From NCBI RefSeq assembly GCF_000716875.1, contig NZ_JNWQ01000031.1, positions 1 to 64,000 of the forward strand: a stretch of 64,000 nt of DNA. Reading direction: 5' to 3'. How positions within the stretch are numbered: position 1 is the stretch's first letter; every line of letters starts with the position of its first letter. A program made the position numbers and the translations under genes. Of this stretch, positions 48,148-58,013 are shown in pieces. This DNA comes from Streptomyces novaecaesareae. Lineage in GTDB: Bacteria; Actinomycetota; Actinomycetes; Streptomycetales; Streptomycetaceae. The notes under the pieces were generated by a model. That model had not been told where the DNA came from and ran no database searches. It saw only the letters and a list, made by a program, of their open reading frames with translations.

Positions 48148-49154
48148 GAGAGCCTCACCCGGGGGTCGACGAGGGCGTACAGGAGGTCGACCACGAGGTT
48201 GCAGGCGACGATGAAGAAGGCGGCGAGGAGGGTGACGCCGAGGATCTTCGGCAGGTCGTTGTCGGAGATCGCCTGGACGGCGAACTGGCCGACGCCCTGC
48301 AGCGAGAAGACCTGCTCGGTGATCAGCGCACCTCCGAGCAGCAGCCCGAGGTCCATGCCGAAGATGGTGACGATCGGGGTGAGCGCGGCGCGCAGACCGT
48401 GCCGGGAGACGACCTTCCGCTCGGCCAGGCCCTTGGCCCGGGCGGTGCGGATGTAGTCCTCGCTCATCGTCTCCAGCATCCCGGCGCGGGTGAGCCGGGC
48501 GTAGAGCGCGGAGTAGAGGAAGGCCAGCGAGATCCACGGGAGGATCAGGTTGCGGGCCCACATGATCGGGTTGTCGGTGAAGTCGACGTACTGGAGGTTG
48601 TCCAGGATCGGCCACTCGTAGCTGAACAGCGTGAGCAGCAGCGCACCGGTGAAGAAGACCGGCAGCGAGACGCCGGCGAGGGCGATGCCCATGGAGAGCC
48701 GGTCGAAGAACGACCGCGGCTTGAGGGCGGAGACGACGCCGGTGGCGACGCCGGAGACCAGCCAGAGCACGGCCGCGCCGATGGCGAGCGAGATGGTGAT
48801 CGGGATCCGCTTGGACAGCTCGGGCCAGACCTCCAGGTGGTTCTTGAAGGAGTAGCCGAAGCAGGGCACGTGGCAGGTGGCCGGTTCCGGCCCGAACTTG
48901 TACTCGGCGCCGCTGACCAGCCCCTTGAGGAAGTTCCAGTACTGGGCGTACAGCGGCTGGTCGAGGCCGAGGTTCTGCTTGACCGCGGCGATCGCCTCGG
49001 GCGAGGGGTTCTTCCCGATGTACTGGGCGGCCAGCTGGTCGGCCGTCTCACCGGCGACGCGCGGGAGCAGGAAGAAGATCGCGAAGGTGACCGCACTGAC
49101 GACCAGCAGCAGAATCACCGCCGCGAAGATCCTGCGGATGATGTAGGCAAACAC
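48144..49154 (-). CDS. oppB: Oligopeptide ABC transporter permease (OppB/DppB-like)
   Basis: A 336-aa permease with six membrane helices and the BPD_transp_1 loop EDYIRTARAKGLAERKVVSRHGLRAA broken by the EAA-type contact with the ATPases. The first helix (MFAYIIRRIFAAVILLLVVS) is typical. An enlarged extracytoplasmic loop (about 40-105) contains CHVPC. GTG at 49152-49154 starts 99 nt after oppA, behind a strong hairpin. Confidence 0.92.
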   Translation of the reverse strand: MFAYIIRRIFAAVILLLVVSAVTFAIFFLLPRVAGETADQLAAQYIGKNPSPEAIAAVKQNLGLDQPLYAQYWNFLKGLVSGAEYKFGPEPATCHVPCFGYSFKNHLEVWPELSKRIPITISLAIGAAVLWLVSGVATGVVSALKPRSFFDRLSMGIALAGVSLPVFFTGALLLTLFSYEWPILDNLQYVDFTDNPIMWARNLILPWISLAFLYSALYARLTRAGMLETMSEDYIRTARAKGLAERKVVSRHGLRAALTPIVTIFGMDLGLLLGGALITEQVFSLQGVGQFAVQAISDNDLPKILGVTLLAAFFIVACNLVVDLLYALVDPRVRLS

Positions 49155-49172
49155 AGTTGGGCGGCTCCGGCG

Positions 49173-49210
49173 GCCCGCCGCCGTCCGGGATCTTCCGGAC
49201 GGCGGCGGGC
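49173..49210 (-). terminator. Intra-operon hairpin between oppA and oppB
   Basis: A 16-bp perfect stem (49173-49188 / 49195-49210) with a 6-nt loop follows oppA. Hairpins after the binding-protein gene commonly protect or partly terminate the mRNA so that more binding protein than permease is made. Confidence 0.7.
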
Positions 49211-49253
49211 GCCGCTGCCTTCACCTGCCTTCAGGGATTGCGGAGCCAGGCTC

Positions 49254-51017
49254 TTACTTGGTGGTGCCGATGTTCAGGTAGTCGTACTCGCCCGACCAGG
49301 CCGGGTTGGAGGCCAGGTTGGTGGCGCTGTCCGGGCGGTACAGGAAGACCTTGAAGTAGGTCAGCGGGACGATGACCGCCTGCTCCATGACCTTCTTGTC
49401 GATGTCGCCGTAGATCTTCTCGCGGGCGGCCTTGTCCGAGTTGACGGCGGCGTCGTCGATCAGCTTGTTGACCGCCGGGTCGTTCAGCTGGGACAGGTTG
49501 CTGTTGCCGGAGGCCTTGATCGCGCGGCCGTCGACGATCTGCTGCAGGAAGCCGTAGCCGGTCGGCCAGTCCGCGCCCCACTGCATCATCATCAGACCGA
49601 TGTTGTGGTCCTGGGTGAACTGCGGCGCGCCGGCGCTGTCGGTCAGGTACTTGCCCTGCGGGTACTGCTGGATCTCGGCGTTGATGCCGACCTTCTTCAG
49701 CGCGGCCTGGATCGAGGTGGCGGCGGCGACCTCGGTGGCGCGCTCGGTGCGGGCCGAGATGACGGTGTTGATGCTGTCCTTGCCGCAGGCCTTCAGGGCG
49801 TCCTTGGCCTTGGCCTCGTCACCCTTGTTGTCCTTGGTCTCGAACAGGTTGAAGTCCTGGTGGCCCGGGATGTCCGGCGGGAGCACCGTGCTGGCGATCT
49901 GGCCGCGGATCGGGCCGCCCACGGCGGTCTGCACCGAGACCTTGTCGATCGCGAACTGGACGGCCTTGCGGCAGTCGACGTTGTCGAACGGCGCGACCTT
50001 GCTGTTGATCGCCAGGTAGACCAGGCGGCCGCCGTAGGAGTTGTCGGTCTTGGCCTTCAGCTTCGGGTTCTGCAGGATCTGCGCCTGGGTCTGCGGGTCG
50101 ACGCCCTGGCCCACCAGGTCGACCTGGGCGTTGCCGGCCAGCAGGTCCTTGTCGATGGTGGCCTGGTCGATGTTCATCTTGAGCACGATCTTCTCCGGCA
50201 GCTGCTTCCGGATCGGGTCGGTGCTCTGGTCCCAGTTGGTGTTCGGCACCAGGACGGCCTGCTTGCCGTCCTCGTAGGACTCGAACTTGAAGGAGCCCGA
50301 GGACACGATGTGCTTGACGTAGTCCGCACCGGTGTCCTTGGCCTGCGGGACCGGCGCGGTCTGCGGGGCGCTGACCAGGTAGTCGAAGTCCGCGAACGGG
50401 TGCTGCAGGTGGAAGATGATCGTGGTGTCGTCGGGGGTCTCGATCGACTTCAGGTCACCTTCCTTGTCCTTGTACGGGCCCGCGTACGGCGTCGGGTTGT
50501 CCACCAGCAGGTCGTGGAAGTAGGTCGGGCCGTTGGAGTTCACGTCCGGCGCGAAGTTGGAGCGCTCGACGGCGTACTTGACGTCCTTCGAGGTGATCGG
50601 CGTGCCGTCGTCGTACTTCAGGCCCTTGCGCAGCTTGTACGTCCAGGTCAGGCCGTCCGCGCTGGGCTGGCCCATCGACTCGGCGAGGTCCGGGACGAGC
50701 TTGTTGCCCTCCTCGCCGGCGGCCGGGTTGAAGGTGGTCAGCGGCCGCGCGTACAGGCGCGAGAAGTTGTAGATGTACGCGTAGTACGTGTTGCCCGGGT
50801 CGAGCGAGTCCGGGGTGCCCTTCATCTCGAAGGTGACCGTCCCGCCCTTCTTGTCCGAGGCGTTGACGATGTTCTTGGTGGCCGCGTCGGCTCCGCCGCC
50901 CGAGGCGGCGGACGAGGAGGACGAATCGGCGCTCTTCGGCGAGCTGTTGCAACCGGTGACGACCAGGACGGCAGCGGCTGCCATCGCGGTCAGGGCGACG
51001 GTACGGGACCTACGCAT
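49254..51017 (-). CDS. oppA: Oligopeptide ABC transporter substrate-binding lipoprotein (OppA-like)
   Basis: A 587-aa extracytoplasmic solute-binding protein of family 5. The lipoprotein signal (MRRSRTVALTAMAAAAVLVVTGC) has the lipidated Cys at 23, and a Ser-rich linker follows. SBP_bac_5 features: KGTPDSLDPGNTY, then WTYKLRKGLKYDDGTPITSKDV (split by the family pattern) and AVQFAIDK. The ATG at 51015-51017 is chosen because it starts the signal peptide; a TTG four codons upstream is possible. It presents peptides to OppBCDF; such systems influence aerial growth in Streptomyces (known for bldK, a different locus). Confidence 0.92.
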   Translation of the reverse strand: MRRSRTVALTAMAAAAVLVVTGCNSSPKSADSSSSSAASGGGADAATKNIVNASDKKGGTVTFEMKGTPDSLDPGNTYYAYIYNFSRLYARPLTTFNPAAGEEGNKLVPDLAESMGQPSADGLTWTYKLRKGLKYDDGTPITSKDVKYAVERSNFAPDVNSNGPTYFHDLLVDNPTPYAGPYKDKEGDLKSIETPDDTTIIFHLQHPFADFDYLVSAPQTAPVPQAKDTGADYVKHIVSSGSFKFESYEDGKQAVLVPNTNWDQSTDPIRKQLPEKIVLKMNIDQATIDKDLLAGNAQVDLVGQGVDPQTQAQILQNPKLKAKTDNSYGGRLVYLAINSKVAPFDNVDCRKAVQFAIDKVSVQTAVGGPIRGQIASTVLPPDIPGHQDFNLFETKDNKGDEAKAKDALKACGKDSINTVISARTERATEVAAATSIQAALKKVGINAEIQQYPQGKYLTDSAGAPQFTQDHNIGLMMMQWGADWPTGYGFLQQIVDGRAIKASGNSNLSQLNDPAVNKLIDDAAVNSDKAAREKIYGDIDKKVMEQAVIVPLTYFKVFLYRPDSATNLASNPAWSGEYDYLNIGTTK

Positions 51018-51069
51018 GGGTGAGATCAACCCCTTGGGGATGTGGAGGAGGAGGTGGCCTGACGCGGCG

Positions 51070-52059
51070 TCAGTTGCTCTTGGGATCGAGGGCGTCGCGC
51101 AGCCCGTCGCCGAGCAGGTTGAAGGCGAGAACGGTGATGAAGATCGCCAGACCGGGGACCACCATGTACTGGGGGTCCACCTGGTAGTACCGGATCGCGT
51201 CCTGGAGCATCCCGCCCCAGGAGGCCTGCGGAGGCTGGATGCCGACGCCGAGGAAGCTCAGCCCGGCCTCGAAGAGGATGTTGGTCGGGATCAGCAGGGT
51301 CGAGTAGACCAGGATCGGACCGACCAGGTTGGGCAGCAGTTCCTTGAACAGGATGAACGGGCCGCGGGCGCCGAGGCTGCGGGCCGCGTGGACGAACTCC
51401 CGCTCGCGCAGCGAGAGCGTCTGACCGCGCACGATCCGGCCCATGTAGGGCCAGTTGAAGAAGCCGATCACGAAGATCAGCACCAGGATGTGCAGCGGGA
51501 GGCCGTGCAGGCCGAACGCACCGCCCTGCAGGGAGGTCGAGATCGCGATCGCGAACAGCAGCAGCGGGAAGGCCAGGAACACGTCCATGACGCGGCTGAT
51601 CAGGGTGTCCACCCAGCCGCCGTAGTAGCCGGCCATGATGCCGAGCACGGTGCCGATGGTGTTGGACAGCACGGTCGCGCCGAAGGCGACCAGCAGGGAG
51701 ACCCAGGAGCCCTCGATGACGCGGGTGAGCAGGTCTCGGCCCTGCAGCGGGTCGACGCCGAGCGGGTGGTCCCAGCTCATGCCGCCCCAGTCGCCGAACG
51801 GCAGCCCGCCGAGGTCGGCGTCCAGCAGGTCCTGGTGGAGGGCGTCCGGGTCGAGCCCGAACATCGACTCGATCGGCTTGGCCAGCACGGCCAGCAGGAT
51901 CAGCAGGATCACCACGACACCGCCGGCGACGGCGGCCTTGTCGCGCTTGAAGCGGGTCCAGGCGATCTGGCCGAGGGAGCGGCCCTCGATCTTCTTGGCC
52001 GGGCTCGCGGTGGCGGGTGCCTCCGGTTCGTTCCCGGCGGTAGTGACGGATGCGGTCAT
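51070..52059 (-). CDS. oppC: Oligopeptide ABC transporter permease (OppC/DppC-like)
   Basis: A 329-aa permease. The N-terminal OppC_N segment (GRSLGQIAWTRFKRDKAAV) precedes the first helix. The family segment DPLQGRDLLTRVIEGSW follows, and the EAA loop is EREFVHAARSLGARGPF. ATG at 52057-52059 opens the operon C-A-B-D-F, an order that puts the binding protein between the two permeases. A 464-nt gene-free region lies upstream. Confidence 0.92.
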   Translation of the reverse strand: MTASVTTAGNEPEAPATASPAKKIEGRSLGQIAWTRFKRDKAAVAGGVVVILLILLAVLAKPIESMFGLDPDALHQDLLDADLGGLPFGDWGGMSWDHPLGVDPLQGRDLLTRVIEGSWVSLLVAFGATVLSNTIGTVLGIMAGYYGGWVDTLISRVMDVFLAFPLLLFAIAISTSLQGGAFGLHGLPLHILVLIFVIGFFNWPYMGRIVRGQTLSLREREFVHAARSLGARGPFILFKELLPNLVGPILVYSTLLIPTNILFEAGLSFLGVGIQPPQASWGGMLQDAIRYYQVDPQYMVVPGLAIFITVLAFNLLGDGLRDALDPKSN

Positions 52060-52455
52060 GGTCAGTTGGTCCCCTCGCCGACGGTGGCCGGCCCACGGGT
52101 GCCGGTCGCCGGCTTCGGCGGTGCGGCTGCGGACGTGCGAAAGGTTCTTAGGAGGAGCGGGTGTTCACGGCAGTGCGTCGTGCACGGACACTGCCACCAC
52201 GCGGGATGGGCTTCGCGTGGACGGGCTGTCGGCGTGCGCGTTCACCCTTGTGGGGTGCAAGAACGCGCGATGCGTTGCGCAGAACTCTCTGCCATCCGAA
52301 CTGGCTTGCGCCAGCCCTGACAACCGAGAGATGCCCAACTGTGATCTGCAGGCATGCACCTCCCCGACCTCCGGCATATCCCTCTTCACACGGCTGTAAC
52401 AGCCATGTCAAGATGATCGGGTACGCGAACCGAACAATTCGTCCGGAAAGCAACG
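52060..52455 (-). promoter_or_regulatory. Upstream region of the opp operon with TTGACA and an adjoining palindrome
   Basis: No gene is supported in this stretch. TTGACA (52406-52411, minus strand) is followed after 1 nt by the 13-bp palindrome ggctgtaacagcc (52392-52404), which would lie between -35 and -10. The -10 itself is unclear. If used, the 5' leader would be about 320 nt. Confidence 0.35.
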
Positions 52456-52488
52456 AAGCCGACTTGACGGGTGGTCAAGTCGGCTTCT
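52456..52488 (-). terminator. Terminator downstream of the first SseB-like gene
   Basis: A 13-bp perfect stem (gaagccgacttga / tcaagtcggcttc) with a 7-nt loop lies 35 nt after the stop. Confidence 0.75.
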
Positions 52489-52523
52489 CGGTAAAGATTT
52501 CGGCAAAAAATGGTATTGGGCGG

Positions 52524-53471
52524 TCAGCGCCCGGGGTAGCCGGGCCACGGCGCCTGCGGCTGCTGCTGCCAGCCCTGCGCGGGCGGCTGCGTCCCGTACG
52601 ACCACCCCGGTGCGGGCTGCCCCGGTGCGGGCTGCCCCGGCACCGACGGGTACGGGGGCGGCGGCACCGGCGGGTACGGGCCGGTCGCCGGGCGGCCCGC
52701 CTCCCGGTCGAAGAACGGGCGCGAGTTGGCGCGCATCCACAGCGCCACCGGGTCGTACTCGTCCGACATCGCCACCGTGGACACCGCGAGCCCCTCCGGG
52801 GCCACCGCGATCGCCCGCTGCATCAGCGCGCGCACCGCCTCCACCGCCGGCGGCGAACTCTCGTACAGGTCCAGGCCGATCGCCAGGTACGGCTCCCCCA
52901 CCGCCGGCTGCACCCAGGCCCGGCGCAGCGCCCGGACCGCCCGCACCTCCCCGGCCTGCCGCTCCAGCAGCGCGAAGAACTGCTGGGCGTCGATCTGCGG
53001 CTCGCTCAGCTTCAACGGACCGGCCGGCAGCCGGTCCAGGCCCGCGGCGATCCGCCGCAGGTCCGCCCAGGGCACGCCGACGCCGCCGCCGGGCGCGTGC
53101 GGGTTGAGCCACAGGCCCCAGCGGGTGCGGTACAGCGACGCGGCGATCTCCCGGCCGGAGATGACCTCGTGGGCCCGCGCCCAGCCGGAGGCGGCCAGCT
53201 GCTCGGGCGAGGTGACGGCCGGCGCGTAGCCGTGGCCGCTGATCTCCATGTTCCCGTACTGCGCGTCCGGACTGCCCGGGGTGCCGTGCCAGAGCAGCAT
53301 CCAGACCCGGCCGTCCGCCAGCGCGTGCAGCAGCCGCTCGTACGCGTCGTAGCGCTCCGGCGCGACCTCGCGCAGGGCCTGCTCCAACGCGCCCGGATCC
53401 GCTCCCGGGCGCCCGGCCGGTGCCTGGCCCCAGGGCCCCGGCACCCCGCCCGCTCCCGTTCCCGCACTCAT
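52524..53471 (-). CDS. SseB-family (enhanced serine sensitivity) protein with proline-rich tail
   Basis: A 315-aa protein with an SseB N-terminal-like domain (EQALREVAPERYDAYERLLHALADGRVWMLLW at about 29-60, split as the family shows) and a C-terminal SseB_C-like domain (PYLAIGLDLYESS, AVEAVRALMQRAI). A flexible Pro/Gly/Gln-rich tail of about 55 residues follows. SseB proteins are named for serine-sensitivity effects in E. coli; their biochemistry is unclear. ATG at 53469-53471 follows GAGGTG. It is downstream of a second SseB-like gene (116-nt gap) and close to a serine/glycine catabolic cluster. Confidence 0.75.
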   Translation of the reverse strand: MSAGTGAGGVPGPWGQAPAGRPGADPGALEQALREVAPERYDAYERLLHALADGRVWMLLWHGTPGSPDAQYGNMEISGHGYAPAVTSPEQLAASGWARAHEVISGREIAASLYRTRWGLWLNPHAPGGGVGVPWADLRRIAAGLDRLPAGPLKLSEPQIDAQQFFALLERQAGEVRAVRALRRAWVQPAVGEPYLAIGLDLYESSPPAVEAVRALMQRAIAVAPEGLAVSTVAMSDEYDPVALWMRANSRPFFDREAGRPATGPYPPVPPPPYPSVPGQPAPGQPAPGWSYGTQPPAQGWQQQPQAPWPGYPGR

Positions 53472-53587
53472 GCGCCCACCTCGCCGCGCCTCTTTCCTCG
53501 AACCCGCCGGCCCGTCGGCCGTCTGCACGCACCCTATGGCGCGGCACCGGCCACCGCCACGGCGACGTGCCTACGAACGAACCCCGC

Positions 53588-54391
53588 TCACACCCGCGTG
53601 TAGAACGGCATGACCTGGGTGAGCAGCCACTCGACCACCGGGTCCTCGGCGAGGTCGAGCAGTACGAGGTGGACGCCGCCCGGCAGCGGCGCGGTTCCCA
53701 GCGCCCGGCCGAGCGCCTCGTTCACCGCGCCCGGGTCGGCCGGGGCCGCCGGATCCAACTGGACGCCCACGAACATCACCGTCGGCTCGCCCTCGATGCT
53801 GGCCAGCGCCCTGCGGGCGGTCAACACCCCGGGCAGGGCACTGAGTTCGGCCCGGCAGGCGGCCAGGAAGTGCTCCGGGTCCTCGCCCGGCACCGGCTCG
53901 CGCAGCGCCACCCGGCCGCCGCTCGGCGCCGCCGGGTCCTCGGCGCCCTCCCAGCGGTCCTCGCGCGGCCCGCGGCGCAGCTCGGCCACGCCCTGCGGGG
54001 GCACCGGGATGCCCACCGCCGCCTCCGGGTTCACCGCGATGCCCACGCCCAGCGGCAGCCCGCGGGCGAACTCCCAGGCCGGCGCGATCGCGAAGGCCAT
54101 CCCCGGGGCCTGCTGCAGGAACACCTCCTGCGAGGAGAACACCGGCACGTACGGGTCGCCGGCCAGCTCGATGGTCGGCAGGTCCAGCGACTGCCCCTGC
54201 GGGTCGGCCCCGGCCGGCAGCGGCACCCACACCTGGCTGCGGGCCAGCACCTCGATCACCCTCGGCGTCGCGCCCGGGTCGCCCAGGGCCGCGGTCAGCA
54301 CCTGCTCCAGCTCGTTGGCCGGCCACGTGCCGCCCGCCGGCGCCCCCTCCGGACCGCCCCATCCCTGCTGCTGCTCCACCGGGTATCCCAT
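53588..54391 (-). CDS. SseB-family protein, second copy
   Basis: A 267-aa protein with an N-terminal linker rich in Gln/Gly/Pro, the SseB domain (NELEQVLTAALGDPG, then VLARSQVWVPLPAG and VPVFSSQEVFLQQ) and a C-terminal SseB_C domain (EPTVMFVGVQLDP, EDPVVEWLLTQVMPFYTRV). It shares the family but not close identity with its neighbour, so the pair is an old duplication. ATG at 54389-54391. TAGACT about 55 nt upstream is a good -10 candidate. It is divergent from the glycine riboswitch-gcvT unit. Confidence 0.78.
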   Translation of the reverse strand: MGYPVEQQQGWGGPEGAPAGGTWPANELEQVLTAALGDPGATPRVIEVLARSQVWVPLPAGADPQGQSLDLPTIELAGDPYVPVFSSQEVFLQQAPGMAFAIAPAWEFARGLPLGVGIAVNPEAAVGIPVPPQGVAELRRGPREDRWEGAEDPAAPSGGRVALREPVPGEDPEHFLAACRAELSALPGVLTARRALASIEGEPTVMFVGVQLDPAAPADPGAVNEALGRALGTAPLPGGVHLVLLDLAEDPVVEWLLTQVMPFYTRV

Positions 54392-54445
54392 GCGCCGCCG
54401 ATTCCGCCCTCTGCCGGTCGGCCGCCCTCTGCGCCGACGCGCAGC

Positions 54446-54451
54446 AGTCTA
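54446..54451 (-). promoter_or_regulatory. -10 box for the SseB pair
   Basis: TAGACT on the minus strand lies 54 nt before the ATG. The -35 box is not clear. Confidence 0.4.
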
Positions 54452-54597
54452 GGGGTTTCGGGGGCCCTCCCCAGGGCTGCTGTTCGGTACCGCCCCGTGT
54501 GACCGGGTCCCCTCTCCCCTCCTCGCCACGGACGTGCCATGATGTGCGCGTCCGACGGCATGCGCCGCGGGCCCCACAACTCCACACCGGCCGCTCG

Positions 54598-54830
54598 AAC
54601 CCGCGCGGGAGAGCCCGGAGTGCCGCCCGACGGCACAGCCGGCGCCGAAGGAGCAAGTCCTCCCCGGAATCTCTCAGGCCCCCCTACCGCACGGGTTAGG
54701 CACATCTGGAAAGCGGCGCACGACCGTGTCGCGCGCCCACCCACGGTGCAAGCCGCCCTGCCGTCCCCGATGCTGGAAACAGCTGCGGGCCGCTGGGCGG
54801 TGAAGCTCTCAGGTTCGACGACAGATGGGG
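54598..54830 (+). promoter_or_regulatory. Tandem glycine riboswitch upstream of gcvT
   Basis: The class core is recognisable: cgggagag, then gccgaaggagcaagtcc and aatctctcaggc in aptamer 1 (P1 aacccg 54598-54603 with cgggtt 54692-54697), then catctggaaagc, ggcggtgaagctctcagg and gacgacagatggggag in aptamer 2 (P1 catctg 54703-54708 with cagatg 54822-54827). Established knowledge: glycine binding turns on genes for glycine cleavage. About 100 nt separates it from the gcvT start. Confidence 0.93.
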
Positions 54831-54928
54831 AGACCCACGCCGCCGCATGCCCGCGCGCGGGGTCGGCCCCGAGCGGGTCCGGTCCGGCGCGTGCACCCCT
54901 GAGTGCCCCGACCGAGGAGTTCCTGGCC

Positions 54929-56050
54929 ATGTCGTCCCTCCGCCTGACCGCGCTCGACGCGCTGCACCGCGCCCTCGGCGCGACCATGACCGACTTCGCG
55001 GGCTGGGACATGCCGCTGCGCTACGGGAGCGAGCGCGAGGAGCACCTCGCCGTCCGCACCAAGGCCGGTCTGTTCGACCTCTCGCACATGGGCGAGATCA
55101 CCGTCACCGGCCCGCAGGCCGGCGAGATGCTGGACCACGCGCTGGTCGGCTTCGTCTCCGCGCTGGGCGTACTGCGCGCCCGCTACACCATGATCTGCGC
55201 CGAGGACGGCGGCATCCTGGACGACCTGATCGTCTACCGCCTGCGCGAGGACGCCTTCCTGGTCGTCGCCAACGCCTCCAACGCCCAGCTGGTCCTCGAC
55301 GAGCTGATCGCCCGCGCCAAGGGCTACGACGCCGTCGTCACCGACGACCGCGACACCTACGCGCTGATCGCCGTCCAGGGCCCGGAGTCCACCGCGATCC
55401 TGGCCGGGACCACCGACGCCGACCTGCCCGGCCTGAAGTACTACGCGATCCTCCCGGCCCGGGTGGCCGGCCGCGAGGTGCTGCTCGCCCGCACCGGCTA
55501 CACCGGCGAGGACGGCTTCGAGATCTTCTGCCACCCGGTCGACGCCGAGGCGATCTGGCAGGCGCTGACCGCCGAGGGCGAGGGCCGCGGCCTGATCCCG
55601 TGCGGTCTGTCCTGCCGCGACACGCTGCGCCTGGAGGCGGGCATGCCGCTGTACGGGCACGAGCTGTCCACCGACCTCACCCCGTTCGACGCGGGCCTGG
55701 GCCGGGTCGTCCGCTTCGACAAGACCACCAACGACGGCGCCTTCGTCGGCCGCAAGGCGCTGGAGCAGGCCGCCGCCGCGGCCGAGACCAACCCGCCCAA
55801 GGTGCTGGTCGGCCTGGTCTCCGAGGGCAAGCGCGTCCCGCGCGCCGAGTACACCGTGGTCTCCACCGACGGCGCCCCGATCGGCCGGATCACCTCGGGC
55901 GCGCCCTCCCCGACGCTGGGCCGGCCGATCGCGATGGCGTACGTGGACGCGGCGCACGCCACCCCCGGCACCACCGTCGCGGTGGACGTGCGCGGCAAGC
56001 ACGAGCCGGTCGAGGTCGTGGCGCTGCCGTTCTACAAGCGCGCCCGCTGA
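54929..56050 (+). CDS. gcvT: Glycine cleavage system T protein (aminomethyltransferase)
   Basis: A 373-aa protein that takes the aminomethyl group from lipoylated GcvH and transfers its one-carbon unit to tetrahydrofolate, releasing ammonia. Family motifs: [20 protein letters not shown], the folate-site Asp in [43 protein letters not shown] and IGRITSG near the C-terminus. ATG at 54929-54931 has GAGGAG 9 nt upstream. It is the first gene of gcvT-gcvH-glyA-sdaA; gcvP and the lipoamide dehydrogenase are not in the window. Confidence 0.96.
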   Translation: MSSLRLTALDALHRALGATMTDFAGWDMPLRYGSEREEHLAVRTKAGLFDLSHMGEITVTGPQAGEMLDHALVGFVSALGVLRARYTMICAEDGGILDDLIVYRLREDAFLVVANASNAQLVLDELIARAKGYDAVVTDDRDTYALIAVQGPESTAILAGTTDADLPGLKYYAILPARVAGREVLLARTGYTGEDGFEIFCHPVDAEAIWQALTAEGEGRGLIPCGLSCRDTLRLEAGMPLYGHELSTDLTPFDAGLGRVVRFDKTTNDGAFVGRKALEQAAAAAETNPPKVLVGLVSEGKRVPRAEYTVVSTDGAPIGRITSGAPSPTLGRPIAMAYVDAAHATPGTTVAVDVRGKHEPVEVVALPFYKRAR

Positions 56051-56150
56051 CCGCCCTCCGGCACCCGGTTTTCCCCATACCCGCACGTCGAAGCCGTCCT
56101 CGCGGCGGCCCGCTTCGCCGTACCCGCTTCCCATCCTGGAGAATGACGCC

Positions 56151-56525
56151 ATGAGCAACCCCCAGCACCTGCAGTACACCAAGGAGCACGAGTGGCTGAC
56201 GGCCGCCGAGGACGGTGTCTCCACGGTCGGCATCACCAAGCACGCCGCCGACGCGCTCGGTGACATCGTCTACGTGCAGCTGCCCGAGGTCGGCGACACC
56301 GTGACTGCCGGCGAGACCTGTGGCGAGCTGGAGTCCACCAAGTCGGTCAGCGACCTGTACTCCCCGGTGACCGGCGAGGTCACCGAGATCAACCAGGACG
56401 TCCTGGACGACAACGGCCTGGTCAACAGCGCCCCGTTCGAGGGCGGCTGGCTGTTCAAGGTGCGCGTGGAGTCCACCGACGAGCTGCTCAGCGCGGACGA
56501 GTACACCGCCCTCATCGGCGGCTGA
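56151..56525 (+). CDS. gcvH: Glycine cleavage system H protein
   Basis: A 124-aa lipoyl carrier. The attachment Lys64 lies in [17 protein letters not shown]. The start [11 protein letters not shown] and the end [15 protein letters not shown] are standard. It carries the aminomethyl intermediate between GcvP and GcvT. It lies 100 nt after gcvT and 83 nt before glyA on the same strand. Confidence 0.97.
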   Translation: MSNPQHLQYTKEHEWLTAAEDGVSTVGITKHAADALGDIVYVQLPEVGDTVTAGETCGELESTKSVSDLYSPVTGEVTEINQDVLDDNGLVNSAPFEGGWLFKVRVESTDELLSADEYTALIGG

Positions 56526-56608
56526 GACCCTGACCGGGGCGGCCGTCGCGCGGCGGTCGCCCCCCAGCCCCGCGGCCCCCTTTCCTCCTCCACCGGGAAG
56601 AACACACC

Positions 56609-57877
56609 ATGACGGTTCTCAACCAGTCCCTGCACGCCCTCGACCCGGAGATCGCCGCCGCGGTCGACGCCGAGCTGCACCGCCAGCAGACCACCCTGGA
56701 GATGATCGCCTCCGAGAACTTCGCCCCGGTGGCGGTCATGGAGGCCCAGGGCTCGGTGCTCACCAACAAGTACGCGGAGGGCTACCCCGGCCGCCGCTAC
56801 TACGGCGGCTGCGAGCACGTCGACGTGGTCGAGCAGATCGCGATCGACCGCATCAAGGCCCTGTTCGGCGCCGAGCACGCCAACGTCCAGCCGCACTCCG
56901 GCGCGCAGGCCAACGCCGCCGCGATGTTCGCGCTGATCCAGCCGGGTGACACCATCCTGGGCCTGAGCCTGGCCCACGGCGGTCACCTGACCCACGGCAT
57001 GAAGATCAACTTCTCCGGCAAGCTCTACAACGTGGCCGCGTACCACGTCGACGAGAAGACCGGCCTGGTCGACATGGCCGAGGTCGAGCGCCTCGCCAAG
57101 GAGCACCAGCCGAAGCTGATCATCGCCGGGTGGTCGGCCTACCCGCGCCAGCTGGACTTCGCCGAGTTCCGCCGGATCGCCGACGAGGTCGGCGCGCTGC
57201 TCATGGTGGACATGGCGCACTTCGCCGGCCTGGTGGCCGCCGGGCTGCACCCGAACCCGGTGCCCTACGCGGACGTGGTCACCACCACCACCCACAAGAC
57301 CCTGGGCGGCCCGCGCGGCGGCGTCATCCTGTCCAAGGCCGAGTTCGCCAAGAAGATCAACTCCGCGGTCTTCCCCGGCCAGCAGGGCGGCCCGCTGGAG
57401 CACGTGATCGCCGGCAAGGCCGTCGCCTTCAAGGTCGCGGCCTCGGAGGAGTTCAAGGAGCGCCAGCAGCGCACCCTGGACGGCGCCCGGATCCTCGCCG
57501 AGCGCCTGCTGCAGGCCGACGTCGCCGAGGCCGGCGCGTCCGTGCTCTCCGGCGGCACCGACGTCCACCTCGTCCTGGTCGACCTGCGCAACAGCGAGCT
57601 CGACGGCCAGCAGGCCGAGGACCGCCTGCACGAGGTCGGCATCACCGTCAACCGCAACGCCATCCCGAACGACCCGCGCCCGCCGATGGTCACCTCGGGC
57701 CTGCGCATCGGCACCCCGGCCCTGGCCACCCGCGGCTTCCAGGCCGAGGACTTCCGCGAGGTCGCCGACATCATCGCCGAGGCGCTCAAGCCCGCCTTCG
57801 ACGAGACCGTCGCCGCCTCGCTGAAGGCCCGCGTCACCGCGCTCGCCGAGAAGTACCCGCTCTACCCGAACCTCTAG
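56609..57877 (+). CDS. glyA: Serine hydroxymethyltransferase
   Basis: A 422-aa PLP enzyme that interconverts glycine plus 5,10-methylene-THF and serine plus THF. PLP Lys230 lies in [23 protein letters not shown] and [18 protein letters not shown] (a little past residue 54) are also present. Next to gcvTH it converts the methylene-THF from glycine cleavage and a second glycine into serine, which SdaA then removes. A second glyA for biosynthesis may exist elsewhere. Confidence 0.96.
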   Translation: MTVLNQSLHALDPEIAAAVDAELHRQQTTLEMIASENFAPVAVMEAQGSVLTNKYAEGYPGRRYYGGCEHVDVVEQIAIDRIKALFGAEHANVQPHSGAQANAAAMFALIQPGDTILGLSLAHGGHLTHGMKINFSGKLYNVAAYHVDEKTGLVDMAEVERLAKEHQPKLIIAGWSAYPRQLDFAEFRRIADEVGALLMVDMAHFAGLVAAGLHPNPVPYADVVTTTTHKTLGGPRGGVILSKAEFAKKINSAVFPGQQGGPLEHVIAGKAVAFKVAASEEFKERQQRTLDGARILAERLLQADVAEAGASVLSGGTDVHLVLVDLRNSELDGQQAEDRLHEVGITVNRNAIPNDPRPPMVTSGLRIGTPALATRGFQAEDFREVADIIAEALKPAFDETVAASLKARVTALAEKYPLYPNL

Positions 57878-57925
57878 TTCGGCCACGGGTGACCGGCCTC
57901 ACTCCGGCCGGGCGCCTGTCACTCC

Positions 57926-57963
57926 GGGGCACCGCGCACACTGGACAGTGCGCGCGGTGCCCC
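57926..57963 (+). terminator. Hairpin between glyA and sdaA
   Basis: ggggcaccgcgcac pairs with gtgcgcgcggtgcccc, leaving a 2-nt bulge. No strong T-run follows, so partial termination or an mRNA stability element is also possible. Confidence 0.4.
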
Positions 57964-58013
57964 GTTCCGTGCACCGCCCTGTCCTTCCACGAGACCAGAC
58001 AAGGACGTCCTCC

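Noticed and set aside
52148..52453. Minus-strand frames of about 75-100 codons upstream of oppC
   Set aside because: No ribosome-binding site, atypical composition, and overlap with promoter-like elements.
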